Origin: Planococcus liqunii
GTDB lineage: Bacteria; Bacillota; Bacilli; Bacillales_A; Planococcaceae
DNA: 64,000 nt
Assembly (NCBI RefSeq): GCF_030413595.1
Contig: NZ_CP129238.1
Location: 1,364,001-1,428,000, forward strand
Direction: 5' to 3'
The notes under the pieces were generated by a model, which searched no databases, was not told the DNA's origin, and saw only the letters and a list, made by a program, of their open reading frames with translations. This document shows positions 1 to 8,680 of the stretch, one piece after another (positions within the stretch are counted from its first letter, which is position 1; each line of letters opens with the position of its first letter). Position numbers and translations under genes: made by a program.

Positions 1-420
1 GCGCTCGAAGGGGTCCTTGAAACTGAAGGAGGCATTCCGAACTTGCGGTTGCTGCGGGTTAACGGAGCCGACTTGCTGGAGTTTTTTGAAAAAGGCGAAG
101 TGGACCGCATTTATTTGAACTTTTCCGATCCATGGCCAAAAACGCGCCATGCGAAACGCCGCCTTACCTACAAGACATTTTTGGCGCTTTACGAATCAGT
201 TCTTCCGCAAAACGGGGAAATCCATTTTAAAACCGATAACCGCGGCCTATTTGAATACTCGCTGGTCAGCATGTCGGAATACGGCATGCTGCTAAAGGAT
301 GTTTCTTTAGACCTTCACGCTAACGAACCGGAATGGAACATCATGACCGAGTATGAAGAGAAGTTTTCGAAAAAAGGGCAGCCGATTTACCGGCTGGAAG
401 CACAATTCAACGAGAATTAA
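1..420 (+). CDS. trmB: tRNA (guanine-N7)-methyltransferase TrmB, C-terminal part
   Basis: The frame is open from base 1, so the gene begins before the window and only its last 139 residues are seen. TrmB uses S-adenosylmethionine to make 7-methylguanosine at position 46 of tRNA. The family signature NFSDPWPK followed by RHAKRR lies at visible residues about 42–55 and is the substrate and active-site loop of this SPOUT-independent Rossmann enzyme. The C-terminal end (MTEYEEKF, then YRLEA) also fits TrmB. A lactonase-like gene follows 20 bases later on the same strand, so the two may share a transcript ending at the terminator near 1300. Confidence 0.95.
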   Translation, partial: ALEGVLETEGGIPNLRLLRVNGADLLEFFEKGEVDRIYLNFSDPWPKTRHAKRRLTYKTFLALYESVLPQNGEIHFKTDNRGLFEYSLVSMSEYGMLLKDVSLDLHANEPEWNIMTEYEEKFSKKGQPIYRLEAQFNEN

Positions 421-440
421 AGACTGGGAGGAATTTGGGG

Positions 441-1295
441 ATGGAGAAATTTCAGTTTCATGACATGGCATTAACTTGGCTGGACGGGGGAACAACTTGG
501 CTGGACGGAGGCACAATGTTTGGGGTGGTGCCGAAAGTTGTCTGGTCTAAACGATACCCAGTGACCGAGGAGAACCAGATTGAATTGCCGACACATCCGG
601 TGCTGGTACAGTATAAGGGCCATAACATCATCATCGACAGCGGACTCGGCTCTGGAAAACTGACAGACCGCCAAAAACGGAATCTTGGCGTATCCGCCGA
701 ATCGCGCATCGATGATAACTTGGCAGAGCTTGGGCTAAGTGCTGCAGATATTGATACCGTCTTGATGACGCATCTGCACGGAGACCATGCCGCAGGTTTG
801 ACGAAACAACAAGGCGAGACATATGTTTCGGCATTTCCGAATGCCAAAATCCACGTTTCCGCCGTCGAGTGGGAAGAAATGCAGCATCCGAATATCCGAT
901 CCAGAAATACATACTGGAAAGAAAATTGGGAGCCGATTGTGGATCAAGTGGAAACCTTCGAAGGCGAAAAGACCTTGTTCGACGCCATTACGATGATCCA
1001 CACTGGCGGCCATTCCAACGGCCACAGCGTCATCAAAATGGAAAGCGGCGGCGAAACGCTCCTGCATATGGGCGACATTATGCCAACTCATGCCCACCAG
1101 AATCCGCTGTGGGTGCTTGCTTATGACGACTATCCGATGGATTCCATTTATGCCAAGGAAAAGCTCATGAAAGAAGCGCTCCAAAATGGCTATTATTTCT
1201 CGTTCTACCACGATGCCTATTACCGGGTCCTTAAATGGAGTGCGGATGGCAAAGAGATTGTCGAATCGGTGCAGTACCAAGAGAAAAAGCTATAA
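441..1295 (+). CDS. ytnP: YtnP-like metallo-beta-lactamase-fold hydrolase (probable quorum-quenching lactonase)
   Basis: A metallo-beta-lactamase-fold hydrolase of 284 residues. The zinc motif THLHGDH lies at about 110–116; later metal ligands appear in HTGGHSNGH (about 188) and the HMGD aspartate (about 212). The N-terminal LTWLDGG and MFGVVPK segments match what I remember of YtnP, a B. subtilis acyl-homoserine-lactone hydrolase; substrate here is inferred from that family. The start is ATG 441, with GGGAGG centred about 12 bases upstream; a TTG two codons earlier has no ribosome-site spacing. It follows trmB closely and ends at a strong terminator. Confidence 0.8.
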   Translation: MEKFQFHDMALTWLDGGTTWLDGGTMFGVVPKVVWSKRYPVTEENQIELPTHPVLVQYKGHNIIIDSGLGSGKLTDRQKRNLGVSAESRIDDNLAELGLSAADIDTVLMTHLHGDHAAGLTKQQGETYVSAFPNAKIHVSAVEWEEMQHPNIRSRNTYWKENWEPIVDQVETFEGEKTLFDAITMIHTGGHSNGHSVIKMESGGETLLHMGDIMPTHAHQNPLWVLAYDDYPMDSIYAKEKLMKEALQNGYYFSFYHDAYYRVLKWSADGKEIVESVQYQEKKL

Positions 1296-1298
1296 ATA

Positions 1299-1330
1299 AA
1301 AAAGCCGGCTGAATGCCGGCTTTTTTTTTA
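1299..1330. terminator. Bidirectional rho-independent terminator
   Basis: An AAAAAGCCGGC stem pairs with GCCGGCTTTTT around a short loop, followed by a run of nine T. It serves the lactonase gene on + and the PepSY-like gene ending at 1328 on −. Confidence 0.9.
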
Positions 1331-1642
1331 GACTTTATTTACTTCAAGAACAGCTCCGGTATACGCATCTGCGAGGAACTCGAATTGCTCGAGCTCATCT
1401 TCGCGGTGCCGGGTGATGCCGCCTTTATAAACTTCTGTTGTAACTGCATGCTGTTTGTACGGTTCGGTTTTCATGAAAATCCACGAGCCGTCGATCGGTC
1501 CTTCTTCTTTAAACGCTGTTTTAACGCTTTTCAGTACATCGTCAGCCGGGTAAAGCGTAGCTTTTCTGTCATAGACTTCTCTGATGATATAAGTCGCTGC
1601 AACACCCGCTGCAAATCCAACCAATAAATCTCGATTTTTCAC
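1328..1642 (-). CDS. Small PepSY-like protein, YtzB-like
   Basis: A 104-residue protein read from GTG 1642, with GGAGGG 6–7 bases upstream; the longer upstream reading has no ribosome site. The N-terminus (KNRDLLVGFAAGVAATYI) is a short hydrophobic segment fit for a membrane anchor. The rest resembles a PepSY-type fold: DDVLKSVKTAF, a GSWIFMK strand and a C-terminal AYTGAVLEVN motif like the conserved D-A-x-TG-x-V/I of PepSY domains. B. subtilis has a comparable gene (ytzB, as I recall) next to ytoP, which matches this position. Its function is unknown; PepSY domains are often linked to peptidase control outside the membrane. Confidence 0.7.
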   Translation of the reverse strand: MKNRDLLVGFAAGVAATYIIREVYDRKATLYPADDVLKSVKTAFKEEGPIDGSWIFMKTEPYKQHAVTTEVYKGGITRHREDELEQFEFLADAYTGAVLEVNKV

Positions 1643-1722
1643 AAGAATCCCTCCTATACGTGCTCCATAAATTGTAACACAAAATTTTATTTCGCCATAC
1701 AAAAGTGCTAAGCAGAATGTAT

Positions 1723-1743
1723 TTCTTTCGATAATCGAAAGAA
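1723..1743. other. 21-base perfect palindrome in a divergent intergenic region
   Basis: Two 10-base arms (TTCTTTCGAT / ATCGAAAGAA) are separated by one A, between the divergently read PepSY-like gene and the M42 peptidase gene. No T-run follows, so it is unlikely to be a terminator. It looks like an operator for a dimeric regulator, or a stem in the 5' leader of the peptidase gene. Confidence 0.6.
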
Positions 1744-1809
1744 GAAGCTGGAAATCAGCCCAAAAAAGCTCTAAACTTGAATTAGCAATCCATTAGGAGG
1801 AACACTTAG

Positions 1810-2883
1810 ATGAATAATGAAACGCGCGAGTTGTTTAAAACATTAACTGAACTTCCTGGAGCTCCGGGAAATGAACATGCAGTGAGAAAATTCATGAAGC
1901 AAGAACTCGAAAAATATTCGGACGAAGTCGTTCAGGATAATCTGGGCAGCATCTTTGGCGTCAAGAACGGCCCGCAAGACGGCCCGAAAATCATGGTAGC
2001 CGGCCATATGGATGAAGTCGGTTTTATGGTCACGCAAATTACCGACAACGGCATGCTCCGTTTCCAGCCATTAGGCGGCTGGTGGAACCAGGTAATGCTG
2101 GCTACACGCGTAGAAATTATTGCCGGCGACAAAAAAATCCAGGGCGTTGTTGGATCCATTCCTCCGCATTTGCTGAGCGAAGAAATGCGGAGCAAGCCGA
2201 TGGATATGAAGAATATGCTGATCGATATCGGAGCAGACGACAAAGAAGATGCATTGTCCTTCGGCATCCGTCCTGGCCAGCAAATTGTGCCGTTCAGTCC
2301 GTTCACTCCGATGGCAAATGACAAAAAAATCATGGCAAAAGCTTGGGACAACCGCTACGGCTGCGGATTGGCCATTGAATTGCTGAAAGAACTGAAAGAT
2401 GAACAATTGCCGAACCAATTGTATTCAGGCGCAACCGTTATGGAAGAAGTGGGACTTCGCGGAGCCCAGACGGCTGCTGCAATGATCCAGCCGGATTTAT
2501 TCTTCGCACTGGATGCAAGCCCGGCAAACGATGCAAACGGCGATAAAAATGAGTTTGGCCAATTAGGAAAAGGCGCATTGCTGCGCATCTTGGACCGGAC
2601 CATGGTCACACACCGCGGCATGCGCGAGTTCATCCTGGATACGGCGGAAACGCATCATATTCCGTATCAATACTTTGTTTCACAAGGCGGAACGGATGCA
2701 GGACGTGTGCATACAGCCAACGAAGGCGTACCAAGCTCTGTTATCGGTATTTGTTCCCGGTACATCCACACTTCTGCGTCGATTATCCATACAGATGATT
2801 ATGCAGCAGCAAAAGAATTAATCACGAAACTTGTCAAAGCGGCAGACCGCACGACACTTGAGACCATTAAACAAAACGTCTAA
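1810..2883 (+). CDS. ytoP: M42 family metallopeptidase (glutamyl/deblocking aminopeptidase), YtoP
   Basis: A cytosolic dinuclear-metal aminopeptidase of 357 residues, the normal M42 length. Expected metal and catalytic positions are visible: VAGHMDEVG (about 65), AWDNRYG (about 178), MEEVGLRGA (about 212), LDASPAND (about 235) and the late IHTSASIIH histidine (about 320). M42 enzymes form tetrahedral assemblies that trim peptides from the N-terminus. The start is ATG 1810 with AGGAGGAA 8 bases upstream. The same gene sits beside the PepSY-like gene in B. subtilis. A hairpin follows directly after the stop codon. Confidence 0.9.
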   Translation: MNNETRELFKTLTELPGAPGNEHAVRKFMKQELEKYSDEVVQDNLGSIFGVKNGPQDGPKIMVAGHMDEVGFMVTQITDNGMLRFQPLGGWWNQVMLATRVEIIAGDKKIQGVVGSIPPHLLSEEMRSKPMDMKNMLIDIGADDKEDALSFGIRPGQQIVPFSPFTPMANDKKIMAKAWDNRYGCGLAIELLKELKDEQLPNQLYSGATVMEEVGLRGAQTAAAMIQPDLFFALDASPANDANGDKNEFGQLGKGALLRILDRTMVTHRGMREFILDTAETHHIPYQYFVSQGGTDAGRVHTANEGVPSSVIGICSRYIHTSASIIHTDDYAAAKELITKLVKAADRTTLETIKQNV

Positions 2884-2910
2884 AAAGTGCCTTCGGGCTC
2901 TTTTTTTTTG
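2884..2910 (+). terminator. Terminator after ytoP
   Basis: AAAGTGCC and GGCTCTTT pair around a TTCG tetraloop with one mismatch, followed by nine T. It starts immediately after the ytoP stop codon, and the next ribosome site lies just past the T-run. Confidence 0.75.
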
Positions 2911-2925
2911 AAAGGAATGATTGAA

Positions 2926-3474
2926 ATGAAAAAAATGAAGGTAGCCATCGCTTCGAAAAACCCTGCGAAAGTAAAAGCGGTTGAAGCGGTTTTGGAAAAA
3001 CTGGACCTTGTGTATGACTTGGCTCAAGCAGATGTAGAGTCCGGCGTTTCTGCTCAGCCAATGTCCCTTGCTGAAACGCGGCAAGGGGCAATCAACCGCT
3101 CAAAATCGGCATTGTCCGAAACACTTGATTTGGCGATTGGGCTGGAAGGCGGCGTTTATGATCTGGAAGGGCAAATGTATTTGTGCAATTGGGGAGCATT
3201 GTCGACAAGCGAAGGGCAACTTTACACAGCTGCAGGTGCACAAATTCCGTTGCCGGATGAAATTGCCGAGAAATTGCGGGCAGGGCAAGAATTGGGTCCA
3301 GTGATGGACGACTATGCGAATGAAACCGGCGTCCGGCACCATAAAGGAGCTGTCGGGATTTTGACGGCGGGGTTCGTTAACCGGGATGAAATGTTCGAGC
3401 ATATTGTCAGCCTATTAGTCGGACAATATGTAAGAGGCATCGATACAGTTGCAAGTGCTCCGAAACATCTTTAA
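2926..3474 (+). CDS. DUF84 family inosine/xanthosine triphosphatase
   Basis: A 182-residue protein of the DUF84/YjjX family, house-cleaning enzymes that hydrolyse non-canonical ITP and XTP to keep them out of nucleic acids. Seen motifs are the N-terminal ASKNPAKVKAVE loop, GVSAQPMSLAET (about 43), the GLEGGV core (about 72) and an AVGILTAG segment. ATG 2926 is preferred because GAAAGGA lies about 10 bases upstream; the in-frame ATG at 2917 touches that site. The gene sits between ytoP and a lipoprotein gene. Function is assigned by family only. Confidence 0.8.
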   Translation: MKKMKVAIASKNPAKVKAVEAVLEKLDLVYDLAQADVESGVSAQPMSLAETRQGAINRSKSALSETLDLAIGLEGGVYDLEGQMYLCNWGALSTSEGQLYTAAGAQIPLPDEIAEKLRAGQELGPVMDDYANETGVRHHKGAVGILTAGFVNRDEMFEHIVSLLVGQYVRGIDTVASAPKHL

Positions 3475-3507
3475 AATAAGAACAAGTATGGATAGGGAGG
3501 AATAAGT

Positions 3508-4017
3508 GTGCCTCGTAAAGGATTTTTTGCAGGAATAATCATATCGGCGGCTTTTTTAGGCGGCTGTCTGGCATTGCCGGAAGAACGTATTGCAGCCGGC
3601 GTCGCAAAAGTGGCTGCAGCTTTTGAAGACGAGCCGGTTGAAACCAATGAAAGTTCAGATGGGACTGAACTTTATGTGCCAAGAAGCTATACCATCGAGG
3701 AGCCTTCTGACAAACAGAATATCATGATCACCAAAGGAAGCGACTCCTATGCGTTATTTATCAACCCGAACGAGGCAGCAGACAGCACGTTATTCTATGA
3801 CCTTCAAAAGGCCAATCCAGAACAACAATGGGTAGCTGATGAAACTTTTGAACAAAGTGGACGGTTCGGCTTTACAACCGTCCGGGAAATCGCTGAAGAC
3901 CGCTATGAATTGGTTGTAAGCGCTGGCGGCGTCAAGTTGACCACCATTTCCGAAGAACGGGACATTGAAAAAAATATGGACTGGATGATGAAAACAGTCC
4001 GATCCATCGAAAATTAG
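3508..4017 (+). CDS. Putative lipoprotein of unknown function
   Basis: A 169-residue protein starting at GTG 3508, nine bases after GGGAGG. The N-terminus is a classic lipoprotein signal: PRK, a hydrophobic core, then the lipobox LGGC with the lipid-bearing Cys at residue 20. The mature part is about 150 residues, opens with an acidic linker (EDEPVETNESSDG) and then has a soluble alpha/beta-looking region. I recognise no catalytic motif. The stop lies 18 bases before ytpP, so it may belong to the ytpP-Q-R operon. I do not recall a B. subtilis counterpart at this place. Confidence 0.7.
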   Translation: MPRKGFFAGIIISAAFLGGCLALPEERIAAGVAKVAAAFEDEPVETNESSDGTELYVPRSYTIEEPSDKQNIMITKGSDSYALFINPNEAADSTLFYDLQKANPEQQWVADETFEQSGRFGFTTVREIAEDRYELVVSAGGVKLTTISEERDIEKNMDWMMKTVRSIEN

Positions 4018-4035
4018 ACGTTAGGGGATAGCCGA

Positions 4036-4353
4036 ATGAGAACATTAACTACTACTGAAGAATTCCATGAATTGGCAGCCAACAAACCGGTTGTCTTTAT
4101 GTTTACAGCAGGCTGGTGCCCGGATTGCCGTGTAATTGACCCGATCATGCCCGATATTGAATCGTCTTTCAGCGATTTTACGTTTGTGTCGGTAGACCGC
4201 GACAACTTTATTGATTTGTGCATTGAAAAAGACATCTATGGCATTCCGAGTTTTCTTGCTTACACAAACGGCAATGAGGCAGGGCGTTTTGTCAGCAAAG
4301 ACCGCAAAACACAAGAAGAGATTGAGGCTTTTTTGACCAATCTGCCTAAATAA
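4036..4353 (+). CDS. ytpP: Thioredoxin family protein YtpP
   Basis: A 105-residue single-domain thioredoxin. The redox motif is WCPDC (residues 31–35) in place of the usual WCGPC, after FMFTAGW; the cis-proline segment YGIPSFLAY is at about 70. In B. subtilis ytpP stands just before ytpQ, as here, and belongs to the low-molecular-weight thioredoxin-like proteins; its partner is unknown to me. An imperfect hairpin separates it from ytpQ, so read-through may set the ytpQ level. Confidence 0.88.
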   Translation: MRTLTTTEEFHELAANKPVVFMFTAGWCPDCRVIDPIMPDIESSFSDFTFVSVDRDNFIDLCIEKDIYGIPSFLAYTNGNEAGRFVSKDRKTQEEIEAFLTNLPK

Positions 4354-4357
4354 CAAA

Positions 4358-4396
4358 ATGACGGTTCGCCACTTCTGGCAGAGCCGTTTATTTTTG
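4358..4396 (+). terminator. Imperfect hairpin between ytpP and ytpQ
   Basis: GACGGTTCGCCA pairs imperfectly with TGGCAGAGCCGT across a CTTC loop and is followed by TTTATTTTT. It looks like a weak or leaky terminator inside the operon. Confidence 0.5.
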
Positions 4397-4413
4397 AAAG
4401 AAGGGATTTTTAG

Positions 4414-5229
4414 ATGAAACCGACTGAACTGATCAACCTCTTAAAAGAACGGATGCCGAGCGAACAGCTTGAATGGCGGCATGACCGCGAAAAAAATAAT
4501 CTGCATATCCGCCATAAAGGCATTGGAAAAGGAATGACGCTTGGCGTACCGCAAGTCATTAACCGTTATGAGGCCAAAGGAGAAGCCGCTATCCAGGAAA
4601 TCGTCTATACGATTACAGAAACCTTCGATGCGATGGAGAAAGAGGCAAAAGGTGAGCTTCAATCGTCCGAGCATATTTATCCGGTCATCCGCTCGACTTC
4701 GTTTCCAACGGAATCCAACGAAGGCCATAAATTCGTTACATCCGAGCATACAGCGGAAACGCGGGTATATTATGCCCTTGATGCCGGAACCACCTATCGC
4801 TTAATTGATGAAAATATGTTAAATTCATTAAGTCTCACTGTAGAGCAGCTGAAGGAAATTGCCAAATTTCAGGTCAGAAAACTGAAAACAGCTGTGAAAG
4901 AAGACCAAGTCGCAGGCAATGTGTTTTATTTTTTAAATGAAAACGACGGCTACGACGCTTCGCGTATCTTAAATGAAACTTTTCTTAAAGACATGAAAGC
5001 AAAAATAACAGGGGATATGACGGTATCAGTGCCGCACCAGGATGTGCTGATCATCGGCGATATCCGAAACGAAACGGGCTACGATGTATTGGCCCAGATG
5101 GCCATGCATTTCTTCACAAACGGCAAAGTACCGATTACTTCATTGTCATTCATCTACGAAAATGGAGAATTGGAGCCGATTTTCATCCTGGCCAAAAATC
5201 GACAAAACAAGGAGAACGATAAAAAATGA
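4414..5229 (+). CDS. ytpQ: YtpQ, DUF1444 family protein
   Basis: A 271-residue soluble protein without a signal peptide or membrane segment. It matches YtpQ (DUF1444) by length, by the N-terminal region (ELINLLKERMPS, then RHDREKNNLHIRHKG) and by position between ytpP and ytpR. The biochemical role of the family is not known. The stop overlaps the ytpR start by four bases (ATGA), a sign of translational coupling. The ribosome site GAAGGG lies 8–10 bases before ATG 4414. Confidence 0.85.
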   Translation: MKPTELINLLKERMPSEQLEWRHDREKNNLHIRHKGIGKGMTLGVPQVINRYEAKGEAAIQEIVYTITETFDAMEKEAKGELQSSEHIYPVIRSTSFPTESNEGHKFVTSEHTAETRVYYALDAGTTYRLIDENMLNSLSLTVEQLKEIAKFQVRKLKTAVKEDQVAGNVFYFLNENDGYDASRILNETFLKDMKAKITGDMTVSVPHQDVLIIGDIRNETGYDVLAQMAMHFFTNGKVPITSLSFIYENGELEPIFILAKNRQNKENDKK

Positions 5230-5834
5230 ATGCATTCTACAATAAAAATGGTATAGGCGATGTCCTATTGGTTCAACTTGAAACAGAAACTCCTGAAAAA
5301 ATCCACACAGAACAAATGGACGATGTCACGTTGATCAAAGACGAAAAGGGCAACATTGCCGGCTTCAACTTATTCAGTGCTTCCACCTATATGGATTTGG
5401 GCGAGGCCGCTTCAGTAGACGTATCTGAAGAATTGGTGACAGCGTTGCAAAATGCCTTGGAAAAGAACGGTGTGGATTTGACGCTGGAAGTCGATCTGTC
5501 TCCAAAATTTGTCGTGGGCTACGTGGAAGCGAAAGAAAAGCATCCGAACGCAGACAAACTAAGCGTTTGCCGGGTTTCAGTAGGCAGCGAGGAATTGCAG
5601 ATTGTCTGCGGCGCACCAAATATCGATCAAGGCCAAAAAGTGGTTGTTGCCAAAGTCGGCGCTGTTATGCCTTCTGGAATGGTGATCAAAGATGCTGAGC
5701 TTCGCGGAGTTCCGTCAAGCGGCATGATCTGCTCTGCAAAAGAATTGGCATTGCCGGATGCCCCACAAGAAAAAGGAATTCTTGTTCTGCCGGAAGATGC
5801 AGAAACAGGTTCCGCATTTGAAGTAAAGGCGTGA
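5226..5834 (+). CDS. ytpR: YtpR, tRNA-binding (EMAP-type OB-fold) domain protein
   Basis: A 202-residue protein. The second half is a tRNA-binding OB-fold like the N-terminal domain of the PheT beta chain: VGYVEAKEKHPNADKLSVC, then QIVCGAPNI and GVPSSGMICSAKEL. The N-terminal ~90 residues are a separate DUF4479-like domain. It carries no synthetase catalytic domain. It may bind or chaperone tRNA in trans, but this is inferred. The start overlaps the ytpQ stop by four bases and sftA begins six bases after its stop, so the three form one unit. Confidence 0.88.
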   Translation: MNAFYNKNGIGDVLLVQLETETPEKIHTEQMDDVTLIKDEKGNIAGFNLFSASTYMDLGEAASVDVSEELVTALQNALEKNGVDLTLEVDLSPKFVVGYVEAKEKHPNADKLSVCRVSVGSEELQIVCGAPNIDQGQKVVVAKVGAVMPSGMVIKDAELRGVPSSGMICSAKELALPDAPQEKGILVLPEDAETGSAFEVKA

Positions 5835-5840
5835 CGCAAA

Positions 5841-8525
5841 ATGAGTTGGATTAAAAATCTATGGGATCGTTTGTTTTTCCAAGACACGGATGAAGAAATA
5901 ATTGAAGTGGCTCCGGAGCAGGAAACGGAACCCGATGTCCGGCCGAAGAAATCGCCGTTCCGCTTTCCAGTCATAACCGATACAGAAAAAGAAGCTTTCT
6001 TAAAACAAAATCCGCGGGGGCGCCTGGCAGAAACGGTGAAGCGGGAAAAACCAAAAGCGGAGACTCTTCATACCGCTCCGAAGCGCAGACCGCACAGCCC
6101 GGCTTTAAACCAGAATCGGCGCCATGATCCTGGGCAGCCTTACTTGCCGGATTACGATGCACCAAAACAAACAACGCCTATGGCAGAAGCCTATATGGTG
6201 TCAAAGCCGGCTAAAAAGCCGATTCCGAGAACAACGGCGCCGAGAGCCCCAAGAGAAGTACAGCAACCTGTTGCCCGACCGGTATCACCAAAGCCGTCCC
6301 GTCCGGCAACTCAGCCGTATGAAGCGCCGAAATTCACGAAAACCCGTCATGTTGACACGCAGCCGATTAAGAAAACCCGCAGTTTCCAGCCAACCCGTGT
6401 ACCGTCTCCGGTCTATGGCTATGGAGATGCAAATTCGGTTCCGGCACTGGGTACTTTAGAGAAAAAAGGGCTTCAGATTGAAGAAAAGAAAATTCAGCCG
6501 GAGCAATCGCCTCAGGATATCCGGATTAACGAAACGGACATGAGCCGGAACATGGAAAAAGAAGCAGCGGTACACGCTAACGAAACAGCTGCATTGCCAG
6601 CTGCAGAACATGTTCCGGAACTCATGATTGTTGAAGAACAACCGCTTTTCGAAGATAATCAGCCGGAAACCGAAGAAGTGCAATTAAATGAAATAACTCC
6701 AGATCCGCAACAACAAACAAACTTTGAAAATCGGGAAACTGCTGATCTTATCGCTCAACCCGATGTTGAAGCTGAAAAGGCAGCGGAACTGCCAAGTGTG
6801 GAACAATCCTTGCCAATAACTCCGGATTCTGTTGAGCCGAAAGCAATAAAGGAAGCTGCAAAACCGGAAACGAAACGGGAAAAAACCGTGCCGTTCAATG
6901 TATTGATGCTGAAATCCGATAAAGAACGCCAAAAAAAAAACAGCCAAGCAAGGCCAGCGGTCCTAGACCGTAAGCCGGCAACAGAAAATGCTGAACCGCT
7001 TCCCGCTAAAAAACGGGACGTAAAGACGCAGTTGATGTCTGAAGTGATCGCTTCATCACAACCTGCAGAACCAGTTCAAGAACCAGTTCAAGTGTCGGTA
7101 CAAGAAACGGCGGCGCCTTACGAATACCCAAAGCTTGACTTTCTGCGGCCTCCAGAAAATGATCTGATTGATGAAACGTGGATGGAAGAGCAGGGAGAGC
7201 GCCTGATTGAAGCTTTGTCCTATTTCCAGATTCAAGCTTCAATTCTAAGCATTGTACAGGGTCCTGCTGTCACTCAATTTGAATTGACCGTAGCCCAAGG
7301 TGTGAAAGTCAGCAAAATCCGCAACTTGGCGGATGATTTAAAATTGGCGCTTGCAGCGAGAGATATCCGGATTCAAGCGCCGATTCCTGGCAAGAGTTCA
7401 ATTGGGATTGAAATTCCAAATCGAAAATCCCGTCCCGTGCGAATTTCCGAAGTGATTGGGAGTCCGGTATTCAAGGATTCGGAATCGCCATTGGAAGCAG
7501 CGATGGGCCTCGATTTGACCGGGAAGCCGGTTACATTGGATTTGCGTAAAATGCCGCATGGCCTGATTGCGGGAGCTACAGGCTCCGGGAAAAGCGTATG
7601 CATTAACTCGCTGTTGGTGAGCTTATTGTATAAATCATCGCCGCGTGATTTGAAACTGTTATTAATCGATCCAAAAATGGTGGAACTCGCTCCATACAAC
7701 CATATCCCTCATTTGATCAGCCCTGTTATTACCGATGTCAAGGCAGCAACCGCATCATTGAAATGGGCTGTTGAGGAAATGGAGCGCCGCTACCAATTGT
7801 TTGCGCATGTGGGAGTCCGTGATTTGAACCGCTACAATAAACTGGTTAAAGAAAAAGGGGATCACGCCCAGCACTTGCCATATATCTTGATTGTCATCGA
7901 TGAGTTGGCTGATTTGATGATGATGTCGCCATCAGACGTAGAAGATGCCATTTGCCGGATTGCCCAAAAAGCGCGTGCTTGCGGAATCCATTTGGTCATT
8001 GCGACGCAGCGTCCGTCAGTCGATGTCATTACCGGATTGATCAAATCCAACATCCCGACGCGCATTGCGTTTTCTGTATCCTCTCAAGTGGACAGCCGGA
8101 CGATTCTGGATTCGCAAGGAGCGGAACGGCTTCTCGGCAGGGGAGATATGCTTTATCTTGGAAACGGCATGTCCGCGCCGGTGCGCCTCCAAGGCACATT
8201 CGTGACAGATGACGAAATCGAAGAAGTGATTGCGCATGTCCGAAAACAAGGGGAGCCGGAGTACTTCTTTAAAGAAGAAGAGCTTATTAAACGAAGTGAA
8301 TCTCCAGATGTACAGGATGACTTGTTTGAGGAAGCCTGCCGCTTTATCATTTCGCAAGGCAGCGCATCCACTTCTTTATTGCAGCGGAAATTCCATATCG
8401 GCTACAACCGGGCGGCGAGATTGATGGACATGATTGAACAGCATGGCTTTATCTCGGAGCAAAACGGCAGCAAAGCCCGCGCTGTTTTAATAACAGAAGA
8501 TGACATGGCTGATGTTTTTCAGTAA
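5841..8525 (+). CDS. sftA: DNA translocase SftA (FtsK/SpoIIIE family)
   Basis: An 894-residue soluble FtsK-family motor. Residues about 30–430 are a low-complexity Pro/Glu/Lys-rich linker with no membrane segments, which separates SftA from SpoIIIE and FtsK. From about 440 follow the alpha and beta motor domains: Walker A GATGSGKS at 578–585, Walker B ILIVIDELADLM near 684, and the IATQRPS motif. A gamma winged-helix domain closes the protein (EEACRFIISQGSASTSLLQRKF segment, from about 830). SftA is recruited to the division septum and moves chromosome ends away from it. It is the last gene of the ytpP-Q-R-sftA group. Confidence 0.93.
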   Translation: MSWIKNLWDRLFFQDTDEEIIEVAPEQETEPDVRPKKSPFRFPVITDTEKEAFLKQNPRGRLAETVKREKPKAETLHTAPKRRPHSPALNQNRRHDPGQPYLPDYDAPKQTTPMAEAYMVSKPAKKPIPRTTAPRAPREVQQPVARPVSPKPSRPATQPYEAPKFTKTRHVDTQPIKKTRSFQPTRVPSPVYGYGDANSVPALGTLEKKGLQIEEKKIQPEQSPQDIRINETDMSRNMEKEAAVHANETAALPAAEHVPELMIVEEQPLFEDNQPETEEVQLNEITPDPQQQTNFENRETADLIAQPDVEAEKAAELPSVEQSLPITPDSVEPKAIKEAAKPETKREKTVPFNVLMLKSDKERQKKNSQARPAVLDRKPATENAEPLPAKKRDVKTQLMSEVIASSQPAEPVQEPVQVSVQETAAPYEYPKLDFLRPPENDLIDETWMEEQGERLIEALSYFQIQASILSIVQGPAVTQFELTVAQGVKVSKIRNLADDLKLALAARDIRIQAPIPGKSSIGIEIPNRKSRPVRISEVIGSPVFKDSESPLEAAMGLDLTGKPVTLDLRKMPHGLIAGATGSGKSVCINSLLVSLLYKSSPRDLKLLLIDPKMVELAPYNHIPHLISPVITDVKAATASLKWAVEEMERRYQLFAHVGVRDLNRYNKLVKEKGDHAQHLPYILIVIDELADLMMMSPSDVEDAICRIAQKARACGIHLVIATQRPSVDVITGLIKSNIPTRIAFSVSSQVDSRTILDSQGAERLLGRGDMLYLGNGMSAPVRLQGTFVTDDEIEEVIAHVRKQGEPEYFFKEEELIKRSESPDVQDDLFEEACRFIISQGSASTSLLQRKFHIGYNRAARLMDMIEQHGFISEQNGSKARAVLITEDDMADVFQ

Positions 8526-8587
8526 TAAATGCCATTTCTTCACTAATTAACAGGAAATATCGGTTATTTCATCTCAAATTCGAAAGA

Positions 8588-8596
8588 TGGTATAAT
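8588..8596 (+). promoter_or_regulatory. Extended -10 promoter before murC
   Basis: TGGTATAAT gives a perfect -10 (8591–8596) with the TGn extension. The -35 region is poor (TTTCAT-like), as is common for extended -10 promoters. It lies 84 bases before the murC start. Confidence 0.7.
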
Positions 8597-8680
8597 CGAG
8601 TGATTACGATTTGTAGACGGCTATAGATCCGCCCAAGGCTATTTATAGACTATTCTTCAACTTCCACAGGAGGTTCATTT

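Noticed and set aside
473..514. Tandem 21-base repeat encoding TWLDGGT twice at the start of the lactonase gene, looking like a recent duplication
   Set aside because: YtnP proteins, as I recall them, have the same two-part stretch (LTWLxGG-VTHxDGG) at equal length, so nothing has been inserted; only the similarity of the two halves is high.
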